A DNA stretch of 64,000 bases from Blastococcus haudaquaticus. Lineage in GTDB: Bacteria; Actinomycetota; Actinomycetes; Mycobacteriales; Geodermatophilaceae. The notes below the pieces were generated by a model. It saw only the letters and a program-made list of their open reading frames with translations, made no database searches and had not been told where the DNA came from. Made by a program: the position numbers and the translations under genes. The stretch spans positions 124,001 through 188,000 of the forward strand of contig NZ_OCNK01000006.1 in NCBI RefSeq assembly GCF_900230285.1, read 5' to 3'. Of this stretch, positions 1 through 8,968 are shown piece after piece; the stretch's first letter is position 1, and every line of letters starts with the position of its first letter.

Positions 1-54
1 GTCCAGCCAGCTGGCGTCGATGCCCCACTCGTCGGTGGTCGGTGTCGGTGTCAC
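1..54 (-). CDS. 5' end of an unidentified gene, cut by the window edge
   Basis: On the minus strand a GTG at 54 follows a GAGGA ribosome-binding site with 7 nt spacing. It opens a frame reading V-T-P-T-P-T-T-D-E-W-G-I-D-A-S-W-L-D before the sequence ends. It lies 37 bp downstream of the helicase gene on the same strand, so the two are probably co-transcribed. Eighteen residues are too few to name the product. A sugar-active enzyme of the 4-alpha-glucanotransferase type is a guess only. Confidence 0.5.
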   Translation of the reverse strand, partial: MTPTPTTDEWGIDASWLD

Positions 55-91
55 CGTGCGATCCTCGCCGGGCAGCCGGTAGCCCGCAGTC

Positions 92-2581
92 TCAGTCCCG
101 GAACCGGGACCGTGACGTCGCTCGCTTCGTCGCGGGTGCGGCCGCCGGGTCCTCCGGCCAGGGGTGGCGGGGATAGCGGCCACGGAGCTCGCTGCGCACC
201 GCCGGGTAGCCGGTCCCCCAGAACCCGGCGAGGTCCGCCGTGGTCGCGACGACACGCTGGGCGGGGGAGAGCAGCTGCAGCCGCAGCGGACGGCCGGCGA
301 CGAGCGGGGCCTGCCCCCACCCGAACACCTCCTGCACGCGGACCGACAGCGTGGGCACGGCCGGGTCGGTGTAGTCGATCCGGATCCGCGAGCCGGTGGG
401 GACGACGACGTGTTCGGGCACCAGGGTGTCGAGGTCGCCGGCCACCTGCCACGGCACCAGCGCGCGCAGGGCCGCGACGACGTCCACCCGGGACAGGTCG
501 GCGCGGCTGCGGGCACCGGAGACGTCGATCGCGGCGAGCAGCGCGCCGTCGTCGACCGCAGGCCACGGCTGCCCGAGTCCCAGGTGCGCCGCCGCCAGGC
601 GGGACCGCAGCCGATGGGCGGCAGGGGTCCAGCGGAGCAGCCCGAGCCCCTCGAGACGCAGCCCCTCGGCGACCGCGGCGGCCACCGCGCCGGGATCCGG
701 CGACCGCGCCGGCCGCTCGGCCAGCACGATCGCGCCGAGCCGCTCCACGCGCGCGCTGCGCACGTCGCCGTCGCGCCAGGACACCTCGTCGCCGTCGCGG
801 TGCAGCGGACCGCCGGCCTCCAGGGCGGTCGCCTCGTCGATCGCGACGGCCGACCGCACGCGGGCGTCCCGGCGTCCGGGCGACCGGTCGGCGACGGCCA
901 CCGCCAGCCAGGGTGCACCGGTGAGTGACGTGCCGGGGGCGAGCTCGGCCCCGGTGCCGGCGGCCATGAGGTACGTGCCGGTGCCGCCTGGCCGGCGCCG
1001 GGCGAGCCGCTCCGGGTGCGCGAGGCCCACCACCAGCCCGGCCGCGGTGTCGTCGGGCAGGCGCGGAGGGGGCATGTCGGCCACCGACCGCTCGAGGCGG
1101 GTGACCTCGTCCCGCCAGCGCGCGGTGGCGCCGCGGTCGGCACCCGAGCGCAGGTCGCGCCAGGTCGCGGCCAGGTCGTCGCTGCGCAAGGAGACGTCCG
1201 CCGACAGCAGCGCCACCACCTCGGCCGCCCGGCGACGGCCGACCAGCGGGGCGCCGTCGAGCAGCGCGCGGGCCAGCCGCGGGTGGACCCCGACCGCGGT
1301 GAGCGCACGACCACGGGCGTTCACCCGGCCGTCGTCGTCCACCGCGCCGAGCGTGCGCAGGGTCTGCCCGGCGACGAGCAGGGCGGCCGGCGGGGGAGCG
1401 TCGAGCAGGCCGAGACCGGCGCCCCCCGGCGCGCCCCAGCAGGCCAGCTCGAGGACGAAGGCGGTGAGGTCGGCCATGGCGACCTCGGGCTCGTCGTGGG
1501 CGGCGAGCCGGTCCTGCTCGGCCGGCGTCCAGCACCGGTACACGGCACCGGGCTCCTCGCGGCCGGCCCGGCCGGCGCGCTGCGTGACCGAGGCCCGCGA
1601 CGCCCGGACGGTGACCAGCGAGCCCAGGCCGCGGGACAGGTCGGCCCGCGGCACCCGGGAGAGCCCGGCGTCCACGACCACACGGACCCCGGGCACCGTC
1701 AGGCTGCTCTCCGCCAGCGCGGTGGCGAGGACGACGCGGCGGCGGGGTCCGGGCTGCAACGCCGCGTCCTGGGCCGCAGCCGGCAGCCGGCCGTGCAACG
1801 GCAGGACGTCGGCGTCGACGCCGCGCAGCTGACCGGTCACCGTGCCGATCTCACCGCCGCCGGGCAGGAAGACGAGCAGGTCGCCCGCCTGCTCGGCCAG
1901 CGCCCGGCGGACGGTCGCGGCGACGTGCCCGAGCAGCCGTGGATCGACGCGCAGCCCGTGCGGCGGGTCGACCGGGCCGGTCGGCGGGGCCCAGACGACG
2001 TCGACGTCGTGGAGTGCGCCGGCGGTCTCGACCACGGGGACCGGCGCGCCGTCCCCGCCGAGCAGCGCGGCCAGCCGCTCCGCCTGCGCCGTCGCCGACA
2101 TGGCCAGCAGGCGGAGGTCGGGGCGCAGCGCGCCGCGCACGTCGAGGCAGAAGGCGAGCGCCAGGTCGGTGTCCAGGTGCCGCTCGTGGCACTCGTCGAG
2201 GATCACCGCGTCGACCCCGGGCAGCTCCGGATCGGCCTGCAGCCGGCGGACCAGCAGCCCCGTGGTGACCACCTCGACGCGCGTCGCGGCGCTGCGCCGG
2301 CTGTCCCCGCGCACGCTGTAGCCGACCCGGCCGCCGACGGCCTCGCCGAGCAGCGCCGCCATCCGGCGGGCGGCGGCCCGCGCGGCCACTCGGCGCGGTT
2401 CGGCCACCAGGATGCGGCCGGGCAGGGTGCCGGCCAGGGCGAGCGGGACGAGCGTCGTCTTCCCGGTGCCCGGCGGCGCCACGAGCACCGCGGAGCCGGC
2501 CGACGCGAGGGCCTCGGCCAGTGCGGGCAGCGCGGAGCGCACCGGCAGGTCGGTGCCGGGCGTCCCCGGCGGTGGCAGCAC
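92..2581 (-). CDS. hrpB: ATP-dependent helicase HrpB
   Basis: A DEAH-type superfamily 2 RNA helicase of about 829 residues, the usual HrpB length (around 820). Visible motifs are Walker A (APPGTGKTT, residues 35-43), the DExH box DECHE (129-133), the SAT motif, and motif VI QRAGRAGRE, followed by a long C-terminal region typical of HrpB. The frame stays open far upstream, but homology begins just after the GTG at 2581 (VLPPPGTPGTDLP), so that start was chosen. It runs divergently from the LysE-type gene at 2642 with only 60 bp between them. HrpB proteins are not essential in most bacteria and their RNA substrates are poorly known. Confidence 0.88.
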   Translation of the reverse strand: MLPPPGTPGTDLPVRSALPALAEALASAGSAVLVAPPGTGKTTLVPLALAGTLPGRILVAEPRRVAARAAARRMAALLGEAVGGRVGYSVRGDSRRSAATRVEVVTTGLLVRRLQADPELPGVDAVILDECHERHLDTDLALAFCLDVRGALRPDLRLLAMSATAQAERLAALLGGDGAPVPVVETAGALHDVDVVWAPPTGPVDPPHGLRVDPRLLGHVAATVRRALAEQAGDLLVFLPGGGEIGTVTGQLRGVDADVLPLHGRLPAAAQDAALQPGPRRRVVLATALAESSLTVPGVRVVVDAGLSRVPRADLSRGLGSLVTVRASRASVTQRAGRAGREEPGAVYRCWTPAEQDRLAAHDEPEVAMADLTAFVLELACWGAPGGAGLGLLDAPPPAALLVAGQTLRTLGAVDDDGRVNARGRALTAVGVHPRLARALLDGAPLVGRRRAAEVVALLSADVSLRSDDLAATWRDLRSGADRGATARWRDEVTRLERSVADMPPPRLPDDTAAGLVVGLAHPERLARRRPGGTGTYLMAAGTGAELAPGTSLTGAPWLAVAVADRSPGRRDARVRSAVAIDEATALEAGGPLHRDGDEVSWRDGDVRSARVERLGAIVLAERPARSPDPGAVAAAVAEGLRLEGLGLLRWTPAAHRLRSRLAAAHLGLGQPWPAVDDGALLAAIDVSGARSRADLSRVDVVAALRALVPWQVAGDLDTLVPEHVVVPTGSRIRIDYTDPAVPTLSVRVQEVFGWGQAPLVAGRPLRLQLLSPAQRVVATTADLAGFWGTGYPAVRSELRGRYPRHPWPEDPAAAPATKRATSRSRFRD

Positions 2582-2641
2582 GCGACCAGTGTCGCCGCAG
2601 GGCCCTGGCCGCTCCGAGCCCCGGGGCGCGAGGATGGCCGG

Positions 2642-3274
2642 GTGACGCTCGGTCCCGCCGTCCTCGCCTTCGCCCTCGTGGCCGCGGCCCTGACGGTGAC
2701 GCCCGGCCTGGACACCGCCCTGGTGCTCCGTGCGGCCCTCACCCGCAGCCGCACCGAGGCCGCCGCCACCGCGGCGGGGATCGTCGCCGGGCTCTTCGTG
2801 TGGGGCGCGGCCGCGGCCGTGGGCGTCTCCGCCCTGCTGACGGCGTCCCAGCTCGCCTACGACCTGCTGCGGTGGGCCGGCGCGGCGTACCTGGTGTGGT
2901 TCGGCCTCCGCCTGCTGCTCCGCGCGATCCGCCCGGAGGGCCCGCGCGACGTTCCGCACGGCGGGGGCGGCGGGTCGGCATGGCGGGCGGCGCGAACCGG
3001 CTTGGCGACGAACCTGCTCAACCCCAAGGTCGGCGTCTTCTACGCGGCGCTGCTCCCGCAGTTCGTGCCGGCCGGCAGCGACCCGCTGCTCGTGGGCCTG
3101 CTGCTCGCCGGTGTCCACGCGGCGCTCTCCGTGGGGTGGTTCGCGCTGCTGATCGCCCTGGCCGGGGTGTTCGGCCGGTGGCTGCGGCGGCCCGGCACGG
3201 TGCGGGCGGTCGACGGGCTGACGGGCGCCACCCTGCTCGGCTTCGGCGTCCGGCTCGCCCTCGCGGCACGCTGA
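2642..3274 (+). CDS. LysE/RhtB family amino-acid exporter
   Basis: A 210-residue hydrophobic protein with about six membrane segments. It has the family pattern of an N-terminal TPGLDTALVLRAAL segment (the LysE/RhtB PGP region) and an internal LNPKVGVFYAALLPQFV block, highly typical of LysE/RhtB exporters. It probably exports an amino acid or related metabolite from the cytoplasm; the substrate cannot be read from sequence. The GTG at 2642 is chosen because it directly precedes the first membrane segment; the open frame further upstream is antisense to the helicase gene. It is transcribed divergently from hrpB. Confidence 0.85.
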   Translation: MTLGPAVLAFALVAAALTVTPGLDTALVLRAALTRSRTEAAATAAGIVAGLFVWGAAAAVGVSALLTASQLAYDLLRWAGAAYLVWFGLRLLLRAIRPEGPRDVPHGGGGGSAWRAARTGLATNLLNPKVGVFYAALLPQFVPAGSDPLLVGLLLAGVHAALSVGWFALLIALAGVFGRWLRRPGTVRAVDGLTGATLLGFGVRLALAAR

Positions 3275-3387
3275 CCCCGGTAGGGGACCCCTCGTTGCCT
3301 GCACGGCGGCACCGGCACGCCCGGGTGGTGGGCCGCGCGGCTGGGCCGGCTGGTGGTTCCGGCTGAACCCTGAATCGGCCCCGGCCT

Positions 3388-3442
3388 CACCCCGAGGGGG
3401 TGGGAAGCCTGCCCGCGCTCCAGCACCGGCCGCCTGCGGCCG
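3388..3442 (+). other. paired hairpins upstream of the diguanylate cyclase gene
   Basis: The 205 bp between the exporter and the GGDEF-EAL gene contain two clear hairpins. One is CACCCC/GGGGTG (3388-3402, 3-nt loop). The other is CGGCCGC/GCGGCCG (3427-3442, 2-nt loop), which ends about 37 nt before the ATG. They could fold in a 5' leader or end transcription of the exporter. No known riboswitch signature, including the cyclic-di-GMP aptamers, was recognised. Confidence 0.35.
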
Positions 3443-3479
3443 AGATCTCCGGGGACGAACACCAACGGGGACGGTGACC

Positions 3480-6167
3480 ATGGGCGACGACGCCCGACGA
3501 CTCGGCCGGCGCGCCCGCACGGGCGGCTGGCTCGCCGCCGCGGCCGCGCTCATCGCGGCCACGGTCGCGCTGGACGGCACCCTCGCGTCCCAGGTCCTGT
3601 ACCTGGTGGTGGTCCTCGGCTGCGCCGTCGCGGCGTGGGTCGGCCTCCGGGGGCGCCCCGCACGCCCCGGTGTCGTCCTGATCGCGCTCGGTCTGTCGCT
3701 GTCGAGCCTGGGCGACCTGGTGTGGCAGCTGCTGACCTGGCTCGGGCTCGAGCCGGACGTGTCGGTCGCCGACGCGGCCTACCTGAGCGGCTACGTCGCC
3801 CTCGCGCTCGGGCTGACCCGCATGGCGGGATGCTCGGCCGGTGAGGCACGCGCGCGGGTGGACGGGTGGATCGACACCGTCGTCGTCCTCGTGGCCGCTC
3901 TCCTGGTGATGTGGCAGTTCTCGATCGCGGCCACGGTCGTCGACGAGTCGGTGCCCATCCTCACCCGTCTGGTCTGGGCGTCCTACCCGGCCCTCGACGC
4001 GGCGCTGGTGGCGTTGGTGTTCCGCGTCGTCGTCGCCGGTCACCGGAGGGACGGGGGCGCGCTGGCGGTCGCCGTCGGCGCCGGCTGCTGGCTGGCGTCG
4101 GACCTCGCGTACCTGATGAGGCCCGACCCCGGCGACGCCGGAGCCATGCTGTCCGCAGGCTGGATGCTCGGCGCCGTCCTGCTCGTGCTGGCGACCCGGG
4201 CCACCACGTCGGCCGGTGCGAAGGTGGCCCGCGAGGGTGACGCGGGGCTCGGCCGGCTGGCGGTGTCCCTGGGAGCGCTCCTCGTGCCGGGCTCCATCGA
4301 GCTGGTCAACGATCTCACCGACGGGCCGGAGAGCCCCCTCGCGCTCTACGGCGCCACGTTGGCGCTGGTCCTCCTGGTCTTCGCCCGTGCCGCCCGGCTC
4401 ATGACGGCCGAGGCCCGTGCCCGCGAGCTGGTGGGGTCCCGGGCGCGGTACAGCGCTGCGCTCGCGGCGCACTCGTCCGACGCGGTCGTCGTGGTCGACC
4501 GCTCGGGCCGGCTGCGCAGCGACGTCTCCCAGCTCGCCGTCCTGCTGGGGGCGGACCCGGGCCCGGACCTGCCCGTGTCCGACCTCATGCGGCACGCCGG
4601 GCTGGACCCCGCCGAGGCCCGCACCGTGTTCGAGCGGGCCCTGGCCGCGGGCGGCGCCGTCGTCAGCGCCGAGCTGGCCCGTCAGGTGGCGGGGGAGGAG
4701 CGCTGGCTGGGGGTGCGGCTGGTCGACCTGTCCGACGACCCCGACGTGAACGGCGTCGTCGTCCACGCCACGGACGTCACCGAGCGCAAGCGGGCGGAGC
4801 AGACCCTCGCCCACCAGGCGTTCCACGACGGGCTGACCGGTCTGGCCAACCGCGCCCTCTTCACCGACCGGGTCGAGCAGGCGCTGCGGCACGACGCGCG
4901 ACACGGCGACACCTCCGCCGTCGTCTACGTGGACCTCGACGGCTTCAAGGCCGTCAACGACAACCTGGGCCACCAGGCCGGGGACGAGTTGCTGCGGCAG
5001 GTCGCCGAGCGGCTGGCCGCCACGGTGCGGGGCGGCGACACCCTGGCCCGGCTCGGCGGCGACGAGTTCGCGATCCTCGTCGGGCAGGCCGGCACCGCCG
5101 AGGAGGCGACCGCTGCCGGCGAGCGCGTCCTGGTCGCGCTGGGCCGACCGGTCCGGATCGGGAACCAGGTCGTGACCGTGTCGGGGAGCGTCGGCGTCGC
5201 CGTCAGCGACCCGGACGCGACGAGCGACTCCCTGGTGCGGGACGCCGACATCGCCATGTACGCCGCCAAGGCGGCCGGTCGCGGCCGGGTCGTCGTCTTC
5301 GACCCCGGGATGCGGGCGGCGGTCGTCGAGCGTCGCGAGCTGGAGCGGGAGCTGCAGGGAGCGCTGGCCGGGGGAGAGCTGCGACTGGTCTACCAGCCGG
5401 TCGTCGAGCTCTCCGGTTCCACCGTCGTCGGCTTCGAGGCACTGCTGCGCTGGCACTCGCCGACGCTGGGTCCCATCGCTCCGGACCGCTTCGTGCCCGT
5501 CGCCGAGGACCTCGACCTGATCGGCGAGATCGGTGCGTGGGTGCTCCGCGAGGCGTGCGCCACCGCCGCCGAGTGGCGCCGCCGGCCGGGCATGCGCGAC
5601 CTCACCATGGCCGTGAACGTGTCCGCGGTCCAGCTGGCCTCACCCGACCTCGTCGGGCAGATCGTCGAGGCGCTGGCGTCCAGCGGGCTCCCGGCCTCGG
5701 CGCTGGTCCTCGAGGTCACCGAGACCGCCCTGGTGCGCGACCCCGACGCCGCCGCCGATCGGCTGGCCGCGCTGCGGGCGCTGGGCGTGCGCCTGGCCCT
5801 CGACGACTTCGGCACGGGCTACTCGTCCCTGAGCTACCTGCGGCAGTTCACCGTCGACATCCTCAAGATCGACCGGTCGTTCATCTCGACGATCGCCGGC
5901 GCCGAGCTGCCGCCGATCGTGCGCGGTCTGATCGAGCTCGGCCGGACCCTCGACCTGGAGATCGTGGCGGAGGGCATCGAGCTGGAGGTGCAGCGCGACC
6001 AGCTGCGTGCCGCCCGCTGCGACCTCGCCCAGGGCTACCTGTTCGCCGCGCCGCTGGAGCAGGACGAGGCGGAGCGGTTCCTGCTCGGCTCCGCACCGAC
6101 GGCCCTCGGCTCCGCACCGACGACCCTCGGCTCCGCACCGACGACCCTCGTCGACGCCGGCGCCTGA
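3480..6167 (+). CDS. membrane GGDEF-EAL cyclic-di-GMP turnover protein
   Basis: An 895-residue protein. The first roughly 300 residues form a membrane sensor of about nine hydrophobic segments. A PAS-like stretch follows (near 325-435), ending in the DVTERKRAEQTL linker. Next come a GGDEF domain with an intact GGDEF signature (526-530) and an EAL domain (EAL at 653-655, EVTETAL, DDFGTGYSSL, LKIDRSF, AEGIE). Both catalytic halves look active, so it may make and degrade cyclic di-GMP. The ATG at 3480 is preferred over the GTG at 3474 because a GGGGA sequence lies 8 nt before it. The C-terminus carries a triple LGSAPT(T/A) repeat. Confidence 0.9.
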   Translation: MGDDARRLGRRARTGGWLAAAAALIAATVALDGTLASQVLYLVVVLGCAVAAWVGLRGRPARPGVVLIALGLSLSSLGDLVWQLLTWLGLEPDVSVADAAYLSGYVALALGLTRMAGCSAGEARARVDGWIDTVVVLVAALLVMWQFSIAATVVDESVPILTRLVWASYPALDAALVALVFRVVVAGHRRDGGALAVAVGAGCWLASDLAYLMRPDPGDAGAMLSAGWMLGAVLLVLATRATTSAGAKVAREGDAGLGRLAVSLGALLVPGSIELVNDLTDGPESPLALYGATLALVLLVFARAARLMTAEARARELVGSRARYSAALAAHSSDAVVVVDRSGRLRSDVSQLAVLLGADPGPDLPVSDLMRHAGLDPAEARTVFERALAAGGAVVSAELARQVAGEERWLGVRLVDLSDDPDVNGVVVHATDVTERKRAEQTLAHQAFHDGLTGLANRALFTDRVEQALRHDARHGDTSAVVYVDLDGFKAVNDNLGHQAGDELLRQVAERLAATVRGGDTLARLGGDEFAILVGQAGTAEEATAAGERVLVALGRPVRIGNQVVTVSGSVGVAVSDPDATSDSLVRDADIAMYAAKAAGRGRVVVFDPGMRAAVVERRELERELQGALAGGELRLVYQPVVELSGSTVVGFEALLRWHSPTLGPIAPDRFVPVAEDLDLIGEIGAWVLREACATAAEWRRRPGMRDLTMAVNVSAVQLASPDLVGQIVEALASSGLPASALVLEVTETALVRDPDAAADRLAALRALGVRLALDDFGTGYSSLSYLRQFTVDILKIDRSFISTIAGAELPPIVRGLIELGRTLDLEIVAEGIELEVQRDQLRAARCDLAQGYLFAAPLEQDEAERFLLGSAPTALGSAPTTLGSAPTTLVDAGA
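6084..6146 (+). repeat. three tandem 21-bp repeats inside the GGDEF-EAL gene
   Basis: Three copies of a 21-bp unit beginning CTCGGCTCCGCACCGACG sit in frame just before the stop codon. They encode LGSAPTA, LGSAPTT, LGSAPTT. The copies differ by single bases only, which suggests recent slippage or recombination. They lie outside the EAL fold. Confidence 0.9.
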
Positions 6168-6235
6168 ACGCCCGCCGCGGTGCCGGGGTGGCGCACCGCA
6201 TGGCCGGGGAGCCGGCACTTCGGTAGGCATGTCCC

Positions 6236-7222
6236 ATGCCGGTGATCGGATTCCACAACTCCCACGAGCAGATCCACCCCGCGCACCTGCTGCAGGCGGT
6301 GCAGCACGCGGAAGAGGTGGGCTTCAGCGCGGCCATGTGCTCGGACCACTTCGCGCCCTGGAACCTCGAACAGGGGCACTCGGGCTTCGCGTGGTCCTGG
6401 CTGGGCGCAGCCATGGCGACGACGTCGCTGCCGTTCGGCGCGGTGAACGCGCCGGGACAGCGGTACCACCCGGCGATCGTCGCCCAGGCCGTGGCCACGC
6501 TGGGGGCCATGTTCCCCGGTCGGTTCTGGGTCGCGCTCGGCAGCGGCGAGGCGATGAACGAGCACATCACCGGCGACCGGTGGCCGCGCAAGGACGTCCG
6601 CGACGCCCGGCTCCGCGAGTGCGTGGACATCATCCGCGCGCTGCTTGCGGGGGAGGAGGTCACGCACGACGGACTGGTCACCGTCGACCGGGCGCGGATC
6701 TGGTCGCTGCCCGAGCAGCCACCGGCGCTGATCGCCCCCGCCGTCACCGTGGCGACGGCCCGCCGGGGCGCCGAGTGGGCCGACGGCATGGTCACGATCA
6801 ACCAGCCGCACGACACCCTGCGCGAGATGGTGGCGGCCTACCGCGACGCCGGCGGGCGCGGCAAGCTCGTCCTCCAGCTGCACGTCTCCTACGACCCCGA
6901 CCCGGACCGGGCGCTGGCGATCGCGCACGAGGAGTGGCACAGCAACGTCTTCCCGCCGCCGCTGTGCTGGGACCTCGACACCCCCGAGGCGTTCGAGCAG
7001 GCCAGCAAGCACGTGACCCCGGCGGACGTCGCCGAGGTGGTGCGGGTGTCCTCCGACCTCGGCCAGCACGCCGCCTGGATCGACGAGTACGCGGCGCTGG
7101 GCTTCGACGAGATCTACCTCCACCACGTCGGCCAGGAGCAGCGCGGCTTCCTCGACGCGTTCGGCGAGCACGTCCTGCCGCAGGTGGGAGTCACCGCCCC
7201 GGAACCCGCGGTGGCCCTGTGA
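6236..7222 (+). CDS. LLM-class flavin-dependent oxidoreductase (TIGR03885-like)
   Basis: A 328-residue luciferase-like TIM-barrel protein. The N-terminus (IGFHNSHEQIHPAHLLQAVQHAEE), the AMCSDHFAPW segment and the FWVALGSGEAMNEHI stretch fit the LLM subfamily described as probable non-F420 flavin oxidoreductases. The cofactor (FMN or F420) and substrate are not shown by sequence. Its stop overlaps the GTG of the next gene by 4 nt, so it is translationally coupled to a GH13 alpha-glucosidase-like enzyme. This hints at a shared sugar or osmolyte pathway, which is inference. Confidence 0.8.
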   Translation: MPVIGFHNSHEQIHPAHLLQAVQHAEEVGFSAAMCSDHFAPWNLEQGHSGFAWSWLGAAMATTSLPFGAVNAPGQRYHPAIVAQAVATLGAMFPGRFWVALGSGEAMNEHITGDRWPRKDVRDARLRECVDIIRALLAGEEVTHDGLVTVDRARIWSLPEQPPALIAPAVTVATARRGAEWADGMVTINQPHDTLREMVAAYRDAGGRGKLVLQLHVSYDPDPDRALAIAHEEWHSNVFPPPLCWDLDTPEAFEQASKHVTPADVAEVVRVSSDLGQHAAWIDEYAALGFDEIYLHHVGQEQRGFLDAFGEHVLPQVGVTAPEPAVAL

Positions 7223-8889
7223 GGATCACCGACACCGCGGACCTGTGGTGGAAGAACGCGGTCGTCTACTGCCTGGACGTCGAGACGTTCATGGACTGGG
7301 ACGGCGACGGCATCGGCGACTTCGCGGGCCTCGCCCAGCGGATCGACCACCTGGCCGATCTCGGCGTCACGTGCCTGTGGCTCATGCCGTTCTATCCGAC
7401 GGCGGAACGGGACGACGGCTACGACATCACCGACTTCTACGGCGTCGATCCGCGGCTGGGCACGCACGGCGACCTGGTCGAGGTCATCCGGACGGCGAAC
7501 GACCGGGGCATGCGAGTCATCGCCGACCTCGTCGTCAACCACACCTCGCGCAAGCACCCGTGGTTCCGCTCGGCGGAGTCGTCGAAGGACTCGCCGTTCC
7601 GCGACTTCTACGTGTGGCGCTCCGACCCGCCGCCGGACACGTCCGATCAGGTTGTCTTCCCCGACCAGGAGGACAGCATCTGGACGCTGTCGGAGAAGAC
7701 GGGGGAGTGGTACCTGCACAAGTTCTACAAGGAGCAGCCCGACCTGAACGTGACCAACCCGCGGGTGCGGGACGAGGTCGCCAAGATCATGGGCTTCTGG
7801 CTGCAGCTGGGGCTGTCGGGCTTCCGCGTCGACGCCGTCCCGTTCTTCCTGGAGACCGAGGGGGCCGACGGCGGTGCCCTCCCGGACCCGCACCACTACC
7901 TGCGTGCGCTGCGCTCGCTGGTCGGCCGGCGGTCGGGCAGCGGCGTCCTGCTGGGCGAGGTCAACCTGCCCTTCGAGCAGCAGCTGGAGTTCTTCGGCGG
8001 CGCCGACGGCGACGAGCTGACGATGCAGTTCGACTTCATCGGCATGCAGGCGCTGTACCTGTCGCTGGCCCGCGAGGACGCGGGTCCGCTGGCCGCCGCG
8101 CTGAGCGGCCGGCCGACGCTGAACCCCGACTCGCAGTGGGCCACCTTCGTCCGCAACCACGACGAGCTGACGCTCGACAAGCTCGGCGACGACGAGCGCG
8201 AGGAGGTGTTCGCGGCCTTCGGGCCGGAGGAGCGGATGCAGGTCTACGGGCGCGGCCTCCGGCGCCGTCTCCCCCCGATGCTCGACGGCGACCCTCGGCG
8301 GGTGCGCATGGTCTACAGCCTGCTGTTCTCGCTGCCCGGTACTCCCGTCCTCTTCTACGGGGAGGAGATCGGGATGGGGGAGGACCTCGACGCAGAGGGG
8401 CGGCTGGCCGTGCGAACCCCGATGCAGTGGACGCCGGGCCGCAACGGCGGGTTCTCGTCCGCGGAGCCGCGGAGGTTGCCCGGCCCGGTGGTCTCCGGTG
8501 GCTTCGCGCCGGAGTACGTGAACGTGGCCGACCAGCGCAACGACCCCGACTCGCTGCTGTCGTTCATGAAGCTGCTCATCCGCCGGTACCGCGAGTCGCC
8601 CGAGCTCGGCTGGGGCGGGTTCCAGATCCTGGAGCAGCCCTGCCGCGAGGTGCTGGCCCACCTGTGCAGCTGGGACGACGGTGCGCTGGTGGCCCTGCAC
8701 AACCTCGGTCCCGAGCCGCGGACGGTGCCGCTCGCGCTGGAGGGCTGCGACTCCTCGCACCGCCTGGTCGACCTGCTGGAGACCGGCAGCACGACGGTCT
8801 CCGACGCGGGCACGGTGGAGATCACGCTGGGCGGCTACGGCTACCGGTGGCTGCGGATCGTCGCCCAGGACAGCCGCCGCCTCGTCTGA
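7219..8889 (+). CDS. GH13 alpha-amylase family protein (trehalose synthase-like)
   Basis: A 556-residue glycoside hydrolase family 13 enzyme. It has the four conserved blocks: DLVVNHTS, GFRVDAVPF with the nucleophile Asp, LLGEVNLP with the acid/base Glu, and FVRNHDELTLD with the transition-state Asp. The NHDELTLD block and the WKNAVVYCLDVETFMDWDGDGIGD opening are close to trehalose synthases (maltose to trehalose isomerisation), but it is slightly shorter than typical TreS and has no maltokinase domain. Another transglucosidase or amylase activity is possible. The GTG at 7219 overlaps the upstream stop by 4 nt. Confidence 0.85.
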   Translation: MRITDTADLWWKNAVVYCLDVETFMDWDGDGIGDFAGLAQRIDHLADLGVTCLWLMPFYPTAERDDGYDITDFYGVDPRLGTHGDLVEVIRTANDRGMRVIADLVVNHTSRKHPWFRSAESSKDSPFRDFYVWRSDPPPDTSDQVVFPDQEDSIWTLSEKTGEWYLHKFYKEQPDLNVTNPRVRDEVAKIMGFWLQLGLSGFRVDAVPFFLETEGADGGALPDPHHYLRALRSLVGRRSGSGVLLGEVNLPFEQQLEFFGGADGDELTMQFDFIGMQALYLSLAREDAGPLAAALSGRPTLNPDSQWATFVRNHDELTLDKLGDDEREEVFAAFGPEERMQVYGRGLRRRLPPMLDGDPRRVRMVYSLLFSLPGTPVLFYGEEIGMGEDLDAEGRLAVRTPMQWTPGRNGGFSSAEPRRLPGPVVSGGFAPEYVNVADQRNDPDSLLSFMKLLIRRYRESPELGWGGFQILEQPCREVLAHLCSWDDGALVALHNLGPEPRTVPLALEGCDSSHRLVDLLETGSTTVSDAGTVEITLGGYGYRWLRIVAQDSRRLV

Positions 8890-8913
8890 GGGCCTTCGTG
8901 GCCACAAAGGCCC
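8890..8913 (+). terminator. hairpin terminator after the GH13 gene, GTGGCCA-loop type
   Basis: GGGCCTT pairs with AAGGCCC around the 10-nt loop CGTGGCCACA, starting on the base after the stop codon. There is no U-tract. The loop closely resembles that of the hairpin at 16545 (AGTGGCCATG), suggesting a shared terminator type. Confidence 0.6.
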
Positions 8914-8968
8914 CCCGGGGCGCCTGTCGGTCCGGGAAACCATGGGCGGGCGCTCGTAGCGTCCGGGG

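Noticed and set aside
3388-3442. Cyclic-di-GMP riboswitch before the GGDEF-EAL gene
   Set aside because: Hairpins are present but none of the conserved aptamer bases of GEMM-type riboswitches could be found.
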